A DNA stretch of 64,000 bases, from assembly GCF_029201545.1 (NCBI RefSeq), contig NZ_CP104007.1, positions 1,336,501-1,400,500 of the forward strand, given 5' to 3'. This document shows positions 1 to 10,860 of the stretch, in pieces. Origin of the DNA: Devosia sp. FJ2-5-3. GTDB lineage: Bacteria; Pseudomonadota; Alphaproteobacteria; Rhizobiales; Devosiaceae. Position numbers and translations under genes: made by a program. The notes under the pieces were generated by a model, which ran no database searches, was not told the DNA's origin, and saw only the letters and a list, made by a program, of their open reading frames with translations. The number at the start of each line of letters is the position of its first letter. The stretch's first letter is position 1.

Positions 1-1
1 T

Positions 2-256
2 GCCATCTATGCGCAGGCCGGTCGCTCGGATCTGGCGACGGTGGAAAAGGAAGAGATCGATATTCTCAACGAATTCCTGCCCAAGCGCCTTACAGACGAG
101 GAAGTCGCCGCCGCAATTACCGCTGCAATCGCCACGGTCGGGGCGGCCGGACCGCAGGACATGGGGAAGGTCATCGGCCAGCTCAAGGTGGATTATCCGG
201 GCCGGATCGACTTCGGCAAGGTCAGCGGGCAGGTGCGCGCGGCACTGACTGCCTGA
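2..256 (+). CDS. GatB/YqeY domain protein (3' end only)
   Basis: The reading frame is open from the window's left edge, so the N-terminus is missing; 84 residues are visible. The segment with EKEEIDILNEFLP, GKVIGQLK and the ending FGKVSGQVRAAL is typical of the C-terminal half of stand-alone YqeY proteins. These are related to the tail domain of the GatB amidotransferase subunit and are thought to act in or near tRNA-dependent amidation. In many alphaproteobacteria this gene precedes dnaG and rpoD; here four other genes lie between. The stop codon directly abuts the stop of the convergent diguanylate cyclase gene, with no spacer. Confidence 0.85.
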   Translation, partial: AIYAQAGRSDLATVEKEEIDILNEFLPKRLTDEEVAAAITAAIATVGAAGPQDMGKVIGQLKVDYPGRIDFGKVSGQVRAALTA

Positions 257-1405
257 TCAGGCCACGAGGCGGAGTGCGGCCAGTTGTACCTGGTTGCGCC
301 CGCTCCTCTTGGCCTTGTAAAGCGCCGCGTCGGCACGGCTGAGCAGCGAGCTGAAAGTTTCCTCGCCACCGCCCGATGCAAGCCCGGCACTGACCGTAGC
401 GATGCCATTGTCGTGACCTGTGGGAATGGCCTTTGCCGCGAAGGCCGCGCGAATGCGCTCGGCAATGACGAGCGCCGCCTCCCGGTCGAGGCCCGGAAAT
501 ACCACGCAGAATTCCTCTCCACCCAACCGGGCCGGAATGTCCGCCCCGCGAGTCTCGGCCCGGAGGGTCTGGGCGAAGCTCTGCAACACCTTGTCGCCGG
601 CAGCGTGGCCGCGACGGTCGTTTATCTGCTTGAAATGGTCGAGATCGAACATGGCAACGACCAGTTCGGGCACGATTTCGTCCTCGGGGAAATGGGTGAA
701 TAGCGCGCGGCGGTTGAGAACACCGGTCAGAGAGTCAGTGTTTGCCTCGTGCCGGTGGCGGCGGGCAGCGCGGGCATGGTGCAGGGTGAGGGTTATGGCG
801 CCGATGCCTGTCAGGCCAACAATCGACATGATGAGGTTGAAGTGCTCTGCCCAATTGTCGGGAGGGGCGTCTATAATTGCCCGGCCGTCGATGATCAGCA
901 TGATCGCGGCAGCGACGAAAGACGTCGAGACGAGGACGTAAAGGATCGTGTTGGCGACAAGAGCGACGGGCGCTTCGTGGCGGCCGCGCCAGTATTCCCA
1001 AGCGCAGAGCAGCATATAGGCCGCGGCGATCCAGTTGAGGATGAGGGTGCCGGTGCCCGAATAGCCGGCGATCAGCGGGATGGAGAGGCTGACCACGGAT
1101 ACGGCCCAGGTGATGATCGGGGACCTGAAGGTGCTGGCGGCGTTGCGGAACTGGCGGGCGCCTGCATAGATGAAGCTCATCCCCGAAATCAGCAGGAAAT
1201 AGGGGACGAACTGGATGGTGAAGTCATAGGCGCCGTTGCGCAGGCCGAGAATGGCCATGCTCACCACGATCAGTCCGATGCCCGCAGCGCCGAGGGCAAG
1301 GTACTTTTCCCCACGCGCATTGTACCAGCCGATAATGAGAGCCCCCATCAGGGCCACGCTGGAAAACGTGATTGCGATCAACAATGACGCATTGTCGATG
1401 ATCAT
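257..1405 (-). CDS. membrane-anchored diguanylate cyclase (GGDEF)
   Basis: 382 residues. The N-terminal ~210 residues hold about six or seven hydrophobic segments (first at ~8-27), a membrane sensor of unknown ligand. The C-terminal GGDEF domain starts with DSLTGVLNRR at ~224. Its active-site loop is GGEEF at 295-299, a functional variant of GGDEF. An RGAD motif at 286-289, five residues before it, fits the RxxD inhibitory site that binds product c-di-GMP. The expected reaction is 2 GTP to c-di-GMP at the inner membrane, with feedback inhibition. ATG start with a GGGGGAG ribosome site upstream. No EAL domain is present. Confidence 0.93.
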   Translation of the reverse strand: MIIDNASLLIAITFSSVALMGALIIGWYNARGEKYLALGAAGIGLIVVSMAILGLRNGAYDFTIQFVPYFLLISGMSFIYAGARQFRNAASTFRSPIITWAVSVVSLSIPLIAGYSGTGTLILNWIAAAYMLLCAWEYWRGRHEAPVALVANTILYVLVSTSFVAAAIMLIIDGRAIIDAPPDNWAEHFNLIMSIVGLTGIGAITLTLHHARAARRHRHEANTDSLTGVLNRRALFTHFPEDEIVPELVVAMFDLDHFKQINDRRGHAAGDKVLQSFAQTLRAETRGADIPARLGGEEFCVVFPGLDREAALVIAERIRAAFAAKAIPTGHDNGIATVSAGLASGGGEETFSSLLSRADAALYKAKRSGRNQVQLAALRLVA

Positions 1406-1506
1406 GTGGCTCCCCCTCGCTCCCTTGCTGGTTGGTAACCTCCATTGTGGAAGTTTCCGTTACCAAACCCACGCAATTGCAATGGAGCGAGACGAGCCGT
1501 CGGCGG

Positions 1507-2691
1507 CTAACCGGCCAGGGTAGAAACCGGCGGGATCGCGCTGCTGCGTCGTTCTGCAAGATGCGAGCCGATGGCCAGGAGTACGGACAGGCTTGAGGCC
1601 GCCGCCCCGATGAAGGGCAAATTGGCGTAGCCGAAATTGGCTTCGAGCAGGACGGCGCCAAGGATAGCGCCAATGGCGATGCCGACATTATAGGCGGTGG
1701 GAATAAGCGAGGACGCCAGGTTCGGGGCGTCACTGGCCCAGGTGAGGATCCGGGCCTGCAGCGGCGAGCCGAAGGCGAAATTGGTGCCGCCCCACAAGAG
1801 GGCCAGAAACGCCATCGGCACCGCATAGGGGCTGACGAGGTGCACGATGATGAACAGCACGGCCTGGGCGGTGAGGATCACGGTGAGAGATCGCATCATG
1901 TTCCAGTCGGCGAGGCGCCCGCCGATGAACACGCCCGCAGTGGAGCCGACGCCGTAAAGCAGCAACATCCATGGCACAGTGCCGGTATCGAGGCGCGTCA
2001 CCTCGATGAGAAATGGTGCGATGAAAGTGAAGAGGCTGTATTGGCCGACCATGACCAGGGCGGCGATGAGGAGTGAGCTCCAGACCTGCTGGCGGCCGAG
2101 GGCCTTGAATTCGCGGCGGAAACTGCTGGCACTGGCCCCTTCGCCAGCCCGCGCGGGCAGGAAAAGGGCGATAACGATGGTGGCCACGAGCCCGACCGCA
2201 CCCACGGCCCAGAATGTTGCGCGCCAGCCATAGGCGCTGCCGACGGCCGTTCCCCCCGGAACGCCCAGAATGTTCGAGACGGTGAGGCCCGCCAGGATGA
2301 GGGCCACGGCAAAGCCCTTTCGGTTCGGCGGCGCTATGCTGACGGCAACAATGGCGGCGATGCCGAAAAACGTACCATGCACGAATGACACGAGGAGACG
2401 CGCGAGGAGCAGCAGCTCGAAATTCGGGGCGAGGGCGCTCAAGACCTGGCCAGCGACGAAGACCGATCCCAGCACGAGTATCAGCGTCTTGCGGCGCATC
2501 TTCTTGGTCACCAGCGCCAATAGCGGCCCGCCGATCGCGATGCCGATGGCATATCCCGAGATCAGGTAGCCGGCGACCGGCACGGTGACGCCGAGGCCCA
2601 GGGCGACCTCCGGGAGGACGCCGGCAATGACGAATTCGGCGGTGCCGAAGGCAAAGGCTGCAAGAAAGAGGGCGATGAGCGGCAAAGACAT
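1507..2691 (-). CDS. MFS transporter, DHA1-type drug/sugar efflux
   Basis: 394 residues, about 12 membrane segments. The N-terminus MSLPLIALFLAAFAFGTAEF followed by GVLPEVALGLGV, and RLLVSFVHGTFFG in segment 4, match the AraJ/YdhP-like DHA1 branch of the major facilitator superfamily, which are proton-driven exporters of drugs or sugars. I chose the start at MSLPL because the family begins there; a longer frame to 2772 adds 27 non-conserved residues. Single gene, substrate not predictable. It is one of the genes separating the YqeY gene from dnaG. Confidence 0.9.
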   Translation of the reverse strand: MSLPLIALFLAAFAFGTAEFVIAGVLPEVALGLGVTVPVAGYLISGYAIGIAIGGPLLALVTKKMRRKTLILVLGSVFVAGQVLSALAPNFELLLLARLLVSFVHGTFFGIAAIVAVSIAPPNRKGFAVALILAGLTVSNILGVPGGTAVGSAYGWRATFWAVGAVGLVATIVIALFLPARAGEGASASSFRREFKALGRQQVWSSLLIAALVMVGQYSLFTFIAPFLIEVTRLDTGTVPWMLLLYGVGSTAGVFIGGRLADWNMMRSLTVILTAQAVLFIIVHLVSPYAVPMAFLALLWGGTNFAFGSPLQARILTWASDAPNLASSLIPTAYNVGIAIGAILGAVLLEANFGYANLPFIGAAASSLSVLLAIGSHLAERRSSAIPPVSTLAG

Positions 2692-2882
2692 GAAGACAAT
2701 ACCGCCTGGTCGCGCGGCCTCAAAAAGGAAGACGGTTACATTCCATGGGCTGGCCCCTGGATCAATGCACAATTGGCAATCGCGGGTTTAGATAATCTAA
2801 AGCGATGCGAGACTGGCTGGAGCCGGTGCGACGCGCTAAACTGGACCGGCACCCGATGTTCCGGCGTGCATGGAGGGCACAG

Positions 2883-3446
2883 ATGTCTATTTCATCCAGG
2901 ACCAAAAAACGTTTCGCGCTGGCAACCGCCCTGCGGGGCGTATTCATGCTGTTGGCTGGACTCTACGCGGTGATCTTTCCGATCGATGCGCTGGCCGTGC
3001 TGGTGCTGTTCGGTGGCGTGCTGTTGCTGATCGATGGCGCGCTGGGGCTTTGGAGCCTGACGTTCGGCGGCGGCAAAAGCGGCAATTACTGGTTCGACGT
3101 TATCGCCAATGCGGCATCGCTCATTCTTGGCATCGTCATCCTGATCAGCCCGTTCCTCGCGACGATCTTCACGGTGACGTTCATGTCGACGCTGGTCGGC
3201 ATCGCTGCGCTGTTCGTTGGCGTGATGCAGATCGTGGTGGTGGTCCGGGAGCGTGAAAGCTATGCGCGGATCTGGCCCGTAGTGCTCTCGGGCATCTCCT
3301 ATGTGCTGCTGGGGCTGGTGTTCCTCCTGTTCCCGGTGTTGACGGCGGCGGTCGGCGTGATCATGGGCGGGGTCGTGCTCATCATTCTGGCCATAGGGCT
3401 GTTCGGCTGGGCCTGGCGGCTCTACCAGCGCAGCAAGGAAGCCTGA
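2883..3446 (+). CDS. DUF308/HdeD-like membrane protein
   Basis: 187 residues with six hydrophobic segments and short loops, the arrangement of the HdeD/DUF308 family (HdeD is an acid-resistance membrane protein in E. coli). Visible features are an N-terminal RTKKRFALATALRGVFMLLAG segment and repeated G-rich helices. I chose the ATG at 2883 because GGAGGG lies five bases upstream (2872-2877). An upstream ATG at 2805 would add 26 basic, poorly conserved residues. Function in this organism is unknown; the family is associated with envelope stress. Confidence 0.8.
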   Translation: MSISSRTKKRFALATALRGVFMLLAGLYAVIFPIDALAVLVLFGGVLLLIDGALGLWSLTFGGGKSGNYWFDVIANAASLILGIVILISPFLATIFTVTFMSTLVGIAALFVGVMQIVVVVRERESYARIWPVVLSGISYVLLGLVFLLFPVLTAAVGVIMGGVVLIILAIGLFGWAWRLYQRSKEA

Positions 3447-3450
3447 GCGC

Positions 3451-3846
3451 TCAACGATAGGTGACGGCCACGCCGGCGACAGTGTCGTCGTTGCGGAAAA
3501 TCTGGGCGTCGGCGGGCAGGCTCAGTTCGAGAGCCTGTCCGGCGGTCCAGCGCGGCGCAAAATCGGTGCTTGCGCCCACGGAGACAAAGCTGGCGACATC
3601 GTCGGGAACGGTCGCTCCCGGCTGTAACAGTGCAGCCTGGGTATTAGGCGGCGTGTCCTCGCCACACACCCGTGAAAAGGTGACGAGATCGAAGGCCCCA
3701 TCCGGCGCGGCCAGCCGGGACTGCTCGGTGATGGTGCAAGCCGGAAAGATGTCGGCGACGAACCAGAGGACCGTGCCGATCATCAGCGCGGGCAGCGTGG
3801 TCAGGGCGAGCAACATGGTCAGCGGCAGTTTTTTGTATCGAGACAT
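3451..3846 (-). CDS. single-pass membrane protein, unknown function
   Basis: 131 residues. A short basic N-terminus (MSRYKKLPL) is followed by one hydrophobic segment (~8-31), then a ~100-residue domain predicted to be periplasmic with two cysteines (in FPACTI and SRVCGED) that could form a disulfide. I do not recognise the family. It is convergent with the DUF308 gene (4 bases between stops) and divergent from dnaG, sharing a 57-base intergenic region that carries a DnaA-box-like 9-mer. Codon use looks like its neighbours, so it is probably a real gene. Confidence 0.7.
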   Translation of the reverse strand: MSRYKKLPLTMLLALTTLPALMIGTVLWFVADIFPACTITEQSRLAAPDGAFDLVTFSRVCGEDTPPNTQAALLQPGATVPDDVASFVSVGASTDFAPRWTAGQALELSLPADAQIFRNDDTVAGVAVTYR

Positions 3847-3848
3847 GC

Positions 3849-3857
3849 TGTGGATAA
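3849..3857 (+). promoter_or_regulatory. DnaA-box match (TGTGGATAA) upstream of dnaG
   Basis: TGTGGATAA is the exact reverse complement of the strong DnaA box TTATCCACA. It lies 46 bases upstream of the chosen dnaG start and immediately before the start codon of the divergent membrane-protein gene. A single 9-mer can occur by chance, but its position in a short divergent promoter region beside the primase gene makes DnaA control possible. Confidence 0.4.
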
Positions 3858-3903
3858 GTTCCTTGACCGTGACTCGGCGCGTCAGAGTGCTTACTTAACA
3901 CGC

Positions 3904-5835
3904 ATGCGCTTCTCCGATCAGTTCCTGGAAGAAATTCGACAGCGCCTGTCCATCACGCAGGTGGTGGGCGAGCATGTGCTTTGGGACAAGCGCAAGAGTC
4001 AGCCCGGCAAGGGCGACATGTGGGCCTGCTGCCCGTTTCACAATGAAAAGAGTCCGAGTTTTCATGCCGACGACCGGCGCGGCATCTATCACTGCTTCGG
4101 GTGTGGCGCTTCGGGCGACCATTTCCGGTTCCTGACTGAGAAAGTCGGCCTCAGTTTCCCGGAAGCGGTGGAAAAGCTGGCGGGCATGGCGGGCGTGCCG
4201 ATGCCGGCGCGCGACGAGCGGATCGAAAAGCGCGACGCGGCGCAAAAGAGCCTGCTCGATGTCATGGAATTGGCCACGAAATATTTCGAAGCGGCCCTGG
4301 CGCACAATATTGGAGCGCGGGCGCGCGGCTATCTGTTCGAGCGCGGCGTTTCCCCGATCAGCCAGACCCGCTTCCGGATCGGCTTTGCGCCGGACAGCCG
4401 CAACGGGCTCAAGGAGCACCTGGCGGCCAACGGCGTATCGGCGCAGGCGATGATCGATACTGGCCTCGTGACCAGCCGGGACGACGATCCGCTGACCTAT
4501 GACCGGTTCCGCAACCGGGTGATGTTCCCGATTTCGGACTTCAAAGGGCGTGTGATCGCCTTTGGTGGCCGGGCGATGAGCCCGGACGTGCCGGCGAAAT
4601 ATCTCAATTCGCCGGAAACCCAGCTCTTTTCCAAGCGCCAGACGCTTTACAATGGTCATTCGGCGCGGGCTGCGGTGCGCAACGACGCCACAGTCGTCGT
4701 GGTTGAAGGCTATCTCGACGTGATCGCGGCGGTGTCTGCCGGCTTTGAGGGCGCGGTGGCGCCGCTCGGCACCGCCTTGACGGAAGAGCATCTGCAATTG
4801 CTCTGGCGGATGGCAGAGGTGCCGGTGCTGTGCTTTGACGGCGACAAGGCCGGTCTCAAGGCAGCCGAGCGGGCCATCGATATCATTCTCCCCCATCTCA
4901 AGCCCGGACGCAGCGTCAAGATCGCGACCCTGCCCGAGGGGCAGGACCCGGACGATCTGATCAAGGCCCAGGGTCGGCAGGCCTTTGCCGATGTGATCGA
5001 CACGGCGCGCAGCCTTTCGGACATGGTGTGGAGCCTTGAGACGGGTGGGCTGGTGCCGGAGGCGCCGGAAGAGCGAGCAGCCCTGCAGGCGCGGTTGCGC
5101 GAGCGCGCCAATGTCATCGGCGACAGCAGTGTGCGCTTCCACTACCAGCAGGCGTTTGACGAAAAATTGAAGGCGTTCTTTGCCCCGCTTCGGCAGGGGC
5201 GGGATGCAGGCCGGGGGCGGCCCGCCTATGGACAGAGTGGGGCCTACGGATTTCCGTCGCGGGGAACGCCGCGCCTTGTCGTTTCCGACACGCTGCGCAA
5301 TTCGCGGCTGATGCGGCCGAGCGCCGTGGCCAATGTCACGCCACGCGAGGCGACGATCATCCTGACCCTCGTCAACCACCCGTCTCTCGTGGAGCACAGC
5401 TTCGAAATTCTGGCGGCGCTCGATTGCGAAACGCCGCTGGCGCAGAAGGTGCTGAGCGACATCCTCGCGCTCGTGGTGCGACACCATGACATCTCCGCCG
5501 ACGATCTCAAGTCCGCGCTGGGCGCGCGCGGGCACGGGGAAGCGCTCGAACGCATGCGCGACACATTGTTGCGCCAAGGTGTGTGGCAGGCGGGGCCGGA
5601 AACCGCAGCGACGGACGCCGAGATCGGATTAAGTCATGCGCTGGCCTTGCATAACAAGAAAGTTCAGCTAAATAGGGAATTGAAGGCAGCCGAAGCCGCG
5701 CTGGGCGAAGACCCGAGCGAAGAAACCTTTGAACGGCTGCGAGACATCAAGAACCAGATTACCACTGTCGATGGCACAGAGGCATTGATCGAAGGGTTTG
5801 GTTCGCTATCGGGACGCGCGACTCGCAGTTTTTAG
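3904..5835 (+). CDS. dnaG: DNA primase
   Basis: 643 residues from the ATG of MRFSDQFLEEIRQRL, the conserved alphaproteobacterial start; an in-frame ATG at 3850 adds 18 non-conserved residues. The N-terminal CHC2 zinc finger has C43-x2-H46 and C64-x2-C67 (FHNEKSPSF between). The RNA polymerase core includes FGGRAMS and KYLNSPET, followed by the TOPRIM motif VVVEGYLDVIA and the metal site CFDGDKAG. A helical DnaB-binding C-terminus ends at the stop. It synthesises RNA primers at the replication fork. rpoD follows 188 bases downstream, the usual dnaG-rpoD order. No strong ribosome site precedes the start. Confidence 0.97.
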   Translation: MRFSDQFLEEIRQRLSITQVVGEHVLWDKRKSQPGKGDMWACCPFHNEKSPSFHADDRRGIYHCFGCGASGDHFRFLTEKVGLSFPEAVEKLAGMAGVPMPARDERIEKRDAAQKSLLDVMELATKYFEAALAHNIGARARGYLFERGVSPISQTRFRIGFAPDSRNGLKEHLAANGVSAQAMIDTGLVTSRDDDPLTYDRFRNRVMFPISDFKGRVIAFGGRAMSPDVPAKYLNSPETQLFSKRQTLYNGHSARAAVRNDATVVVVEGYLDVIAAVSAGFEGAVAPLGTALTEEHLQLLWRMAEVPVLCFDGDKAGLKAAERAIDIILPHLKPGRSVKIATLPEGQDPDDLIKAQGRQAFADVIDTARSLSDMVWSLETGGLVPEAPEERAALQARLRERANVIGDSSVRFHYQQAFDEKLKAFFAPLRQGRDAGRGRPAYGQSGAYGFPSRGTPRLVVSDTLRNSRLMRPSAVANVTPREATIILTLVNHPSLVEHSFEILAALDCETPLAQKVLSDILALVVRHHDISADDLKSALGARGHGEALERMRDTLLRQGVWQAGPETAATDAEIGLSHALALHNKKVQLNRELKAAEAALGEDPSEETFERLRDIKNQITTVDGTEALIEGFGSLSGRATRSF

Positions 5836-6023
5836 GATCGACCTAAAAGCCTGTGACGACGCGCGCTTTTTGCGTATGCGGATTATCGCTGGCGCAGTCC
5901 CAATGCGAGCCATGATAGACCGGGTCGTTAACGGCTTGGTGACCAAACCTTTACCTTGTCTTGAGCTGTCCCCACCTATGACAAGTCCGGCGCCCGATGA
6001 CCGCGGGTCCCGAGGAGTAGCAG

Positions 6024-8075
<2,052 letters not shown>

Positions 8076-8084
8076 GAGCTGCCT

Positions 8085-8375
8085 ATGGCAACTCCCCGTC
8101 TCAAAATAACGTCCATCCGGGCCGCCATCCCCTACAAGCTGGTGGTGGTGTTCTCGGATGGAACACAGGGCACCTTCAACGCGGGACCCATGCTCGCCGA
8201 ACGGGGTGAGGGGACCGAGCCGCTTCGGGATCGTGCCTATTTCGCCAAGGTAGGCCTCGCCAACGGGGTGCCGACCTGGCCCAACTATTTTGACATCTCC
8301 CCGCTATGGTTGCAGGAAGAGATGGAAAAGCGCGGCGAGCTGGTGCGACCCCGGCCGGTGCGCAGACCGCAATAA
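8085..8375 (+). CDS. DUF2442-family protein
   Basis: 96 residues. The layout of an N-terminal strand pair (YKLVVVFSDGTQGTFNAGPML), then PLRDRAYFAKVGLANGVPTWPN and DISPLWLQEEM, matches the small DUF2442 family. That family is often found beside toxin-antitoxin genes or alone, and its function is not established. It starts nine bases after the rpoD stop behind an AGGAG site, so it is probably read through from rpoD. No toxin partner is next to it. Confidence 0.75.
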   Translation: MATPRLKITSIRAAIPYKLVVVFSDGTQGTFNAGPMLAERGEGTEPLRDRAYFAKVGLANGVPTWPNYFDISPLWLQEEMEKRGELVRPRPVRRPQ

Positions 8376-8390
8376 GGAGGAGGGCCGCTC

Positions 8391-8684
8391 ATGTCGTTTT
8401 TCAAGAAGCTTTTTGGTGGTGGGCAAGCCGCCACCACCGAGCCAGCCGGTGACAAGGTCATGGGCGAGGAAAGCTACAAGGGCCACCTTATCAAGGCTAT
8501 CGAGATGAAGGCCGGCGGTGAGCTACAGCTTGCCGGAACCATCGAGAAGGATATTGGCGGCGAGCTCAAGATTTACCGCTTCATCCGTGCCGACCGCATG
8601 AATTCCCGCGACGATCTGATTGCGCTTGCACTGAGCAAGGGCCGGCAGATCATCGACGAGCAGGGCGACCACATCTACCGCTGA
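8391..8684 (+). CDS. HlyU-family protein
   Basis: 97 residues. MSFFKKLFGG, EESYKGHLIKAIE, GTIEKDIGGELKIYRFIRAD, SRDDLIALALSKGRQIIDEQGD is the signature of the HlyU family (Pfam HlyU). Vibrio HlyU, an unrelated ArsR-type regulator, shares the name; the family seen here is small, and its role is not well defined in alphaproteobacteria. An AAGGAGGA ribosome site (8373-8380) overlaps the end of the preceding gene. A strong hairpin terminator follows 24 bases after the stop, closing the rpoD-to-HlyU transcription unit. Confidence 0.8.
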   Translation: MSFFKKLFGGGQAATTEPAGDKVMGEESYKGHLIKAIEMKAGGELQLAGTIEKDIGGELKIYRFIRADRMNSRDDLIALALSKGRQIIDEQGDHIYR

Positions 8685-8707
8685 TCCCCATTACTGAATC
8701 CAACGAA

Positions 8708-8741
8708 GACCGCGGGCCCCCCGGGCTCGCGGTCATGTTTT
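8708..8741 (+). terminator. Rho-independent terminator after the HlyU-family gene
   Basis: GACCGCGGGCCC (8708-8719) pairs with GGGCTCGCGGTC (8723-8734) through 12 base pairs including one G-U, with a CCC loop, followed by ATGTTTT. Confidence 0.75.
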
Positions 8742-8758
8742 GTCCAAAGGAGTTTATC

Positions 8759-8980
8759 ATGGCCAGAAAGCCAACAGCCCGCACCGAATTCGTCATGTTC
8801 AACGTCATTTACGAAGACGGCTCGCAGCGCTCCAACCGCAAGGTCGACGCCAATCTGCTCGGTGGCCTCGACGGGGATGAACCCGCCAAGGCCGCTATCG
8901 AGGAACAGGACCGCGCCATCTCCGAAAAGTCCGGCGTGCCCCCGCTGGCGATCCGCTCGATCACACGCTCGGGGAAGTAG
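8759..8980 (+). CDS. 73-residue conserved hypothetical protein
   Basis: The ATG at 8759 follows AAGGAG (8747-8752); an upstream ATG at 8735 lies inside the terminator tail and is unlikely. The protein begins [21 protein letters not shown], is mixed charged and hydrophilic, and has no membrane segment. I do not recognise the family. Its last 20 bases overlap the 3' end of the convergent luciferase-like gene. With a terminator just upstream, it needs its own promoter in the short gap or depends on readthrough. Confidence 0.65.
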   Translation: MARKPTARTEFVMFNVIYEDGSQRSNRKVDANLLGGLDGDEPAKAAIEEQDRAISEKSGVPPLAIRSITRSGK

Positions 8981-10016
8981 TCCCCAAAGCCTTGTCGATC
9001 GCGGGCTTGACCACTGTGCCATAGAGCTCGATCGACTTCATGACCTTGTCATGAGGCAGTGTCCCGACACTGAGCTGAAGGCCGAAGCGATCGTGGCCGA
9101 ACCACTCGTGCTGCATCAGGATCTTGTCGATGACCTCCTGCGGCGAGCCCATGTAATAGGCGCCTTCCGGAGTGGCGCCGGCGTCAAACTGTGCCCGGGT
9201 GGATGGCGGCCATCCGCGCTCTGCCCCGATGCGGCTCATGGCGGCGCTATGGGCTGGGAAGGCAATGTCGCGCGCCGCCTGGCTATCCTCGGCAATGAAA
9301 CCGTGGCCGGAAACGCCCAGCTTCAGCATCGAGGCGGCGTGGCCGACCTTGGCGCCGGTCTGGCGATAGAGTTCGACCAGCGGCACGAATTGGCGCGGTC
9401 GTCCGCCGATGATGGCAATCATCAGCGGCAGGCCATGATAGGCGGCGCGGGCCACGGAATTGGGCGTGCCGCCGACGGCGATCCACAGCGGCAGCGGATC
9501 CTGCACGGGCTTGGGGTAAATCTCGAGACCCGGAATGGGCTGGGTGTGCTGGCTGCCCGGCCAGGCGATCTTGCCGCCCTTGCGGATGGCCAGCAGCATT
9601 TCGAGCTTTTCCTCGAACAGATCATCATAATCGTCGAGCTTGTAGCCGAAGAGCGGGAAGCTCTCGATGAACGAGCCGCGGCCCGCCATGATTTCGGCCC
9701 GGCCATTGCTGATAAGATCGAGCGTGGCAAATTGCTGGTAGACGCGAACCGGGTCCTCCGAGCTGAGGACGGTGACAGCGGTCGACAGCCGGATGGATTT
9801 GGTGCGCGCTGCAGCTGCGGCAAGAATGGTGGTCGGGGCCGAAGCGACATAGTCGGGCCGGTGATGCTCACCCAGCCCGTAGAAGGCCAAGCCAAGCTGG
9901 TCGGCCAGCTCGATTTCCTCGATCAGGTCGCGAAGGCGTTCCGCTGGCGATTGCAGCGCATTGCCGTTCAACGGATCGGGGGTGTTTTCCGCAAATGAGT
10001 AAAGTCCGAGTTCCAT
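8961..10016 (-). CDS. LLM-class flavin-dependent oxidoreductase
   Basis: 351 residues from the ATG of [15 protein letters not shown], which is preceded by AAGGAG. The TIM-barrel luciferase-like fold is recognisable from [65 protein letters not shown] and [10 protein letters not shown]. These are FMN- or F420-type monooxygenases; alphaproteobacterial members use reduced FMN, and the substrate is unknown. The longer frame to 10064 adds 16 residues with no support. Its 3' end overlaps the convergent 73-residue gene by 20 bases. Confidence 0.9.
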   Translation of the reverse strand: MELGLYSFAENTPDPLNGNALQSPAERLRDLIEEIELADQLGLAFYGLGEHHRPDYVASAPTTILAAAAARTKSIRLSTAVTVLSSEDPVRVYQQFATLDLISNGRAEIMAGRGSFIESFPLFGYKLDDYDDLFEEKLEMLLAIRKGGKIAWPGSQHTQPIPGLEIYPKPVQDPLPLWIAVGGTPNSVARAAYHGLPLMIAIIGGRPRQFVPLVELYRQTGAKVGHAASMLKLGVSGHGFIAEDSQAARDIAFPAHSAAMSRIGAERGWPPSTRAQFDAGATPEGAYYMGSPQEVIDKILMQHEWFGHDRFGLQLSVGTLPHDKVMKSIELYGTVVKPAIDKALGTTSPSV

Positions 10017-10078
10017 GGTGATCTCCTTGCCGCCAGAGATGGCGGCCGAGTGCAGGGACTGCAAGAACGCACATGGGT

Positions 10079-10108
10079 GTTACCGCGCGCCTCTCGACGC
10101 GCGGTAAC
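10079..10108 (-). terminator. hairpin after the TerB-like gene
   Basis: GTTACCGCGCG (10079-10089) and CGCGCGGTAAC (10098-10108) form a perfect 11-base-pair stem with an 8-base loop. It sits 4 bases after the stop codon of the minus-strand TerB-like gene. There is no clear U-tract, so it may be a terminator or an mRNA-stabilising hairpin. Confidence 0.5.
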
Positions 10109-10112
10109 TCAA

Positions 10113-10793
10113 TCAGACAGTGTTGGCGGAGGGCGTATAGGCGAAGGGAGAGGGTGGGGTCGAAGCGGCCTGCGGCGCGCTTTCTCCGGCGGCCTTGTGG
10201 ATCTCGGAGACGAGTGCCGGCGCAAGCTTGAGCTTGCCGGCCAGGACCTCGAGATAGGCCTGCTCGGCCGCGGTATCGGCCGAAATGGCGACCAGAGATG
10301 CGGCGTAGATTTCGGCGGCATGCTCGGGCGTATCGGCGCGCGCGACCACTGCGTTGATGTCGAGAGGGCTTGAAAGCTCGTCAAACACCCATGCCTTTTC
10401 CTCGGCCGAAAGCGACATCGCCTTGAGCTTTTCGAAAATGGCTTCCTTTTCTTCCGCGTCGATCCGACCATCGGCCTTGGCTGCCGCGATCATGGCGCGA
10501 ACCAGGGTCTTGCCGAGTTCTTCATGGCCCTGCGTGTCCGCGTGGGCGGGAATGAATGCGTCCTCACGGGATGGAGCCCCGGACGGTTGCTGGCGCTGGT
10601 AATTCTGCCAGGCACTGTAGGCCAGGCCACCCAGAGCCGCCACGGCGCCCAATTTGGCCGTGCCCTCCAGCAATTTTCCGGCCTTCCCGGAAAGCAGCAT
10701 GCCAGCAGCCAAGCCGGCCGCACCGGTCACGGCGGTACGCTGCGCATTGGGGTCGGTCTGCAGCGTCTTGAGGATCTGATCGATATTGAACAT
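10113..10793 (-). CDS. DUF533/TerB-like protein
   Basis: 226 residues. The N-terminal third has a glycine/alanine-rich hydrophobic stretch (GAAGLAAGMLLSGKAGKLL, then AVAALGGLAYSAWQNYQ). The C-terminal ~130 residues form an all-helical TerB-like domain with the acidic loop AAKADGRIDAEEKEAIFEKL, as in E. coli YebE. TerB domains bind divalent metal and are linked to tellurite and membrane stress, but no other ter genes are nearby, so a tellurite role should not be assumed. It is monocistronic between hairpins. Confidence 0.85.
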   Translation of the reverse strand: MFNIDQILKTLQTDPNAQRTAVTGAAGLAAGMLLSGKAGKLLEGTAKLGAVAALGGLAYSAWQNYQRQQPSGAPSREDAFIPAHADTQGHEELGKTLVRAMIAAAKADGRIDAEEKEAIFEKLKAMSLSAEEKAWVFDELSSPLDINAVVARADTPEHAAEIYAASLVAISADTAAEQAYLEVLAGKLKLAPALVSEIHKAAGESAPQAASTPPSPFAYTPSANTV

Positions 10794-10860
10794 TCAAGCT
10801 CCCTTGGTGTTCGGATCAAGGTGGGGACGGGGATGGCCCGATGCAATAAGGGGCACAAAC

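Noticed and set aside
3895..5577. 560-codon open frame antisense to dnaG
   Set aside because: Shadow of dnaG; His/Arg-rich nonsense composition and no family match.
5836..6023. Promoter pair for rpoD
   Set aside because: TTGTCT and CTATGA near 5956-5981 resemble promoter boxes but are only about 15 bases apart, so I could not support a call.
10113..10793. Tellurite-resistance operon
   Set aside because: Only a TerB-like/DUF533 protein is present; no terC, terD or terZ gene is nearby.
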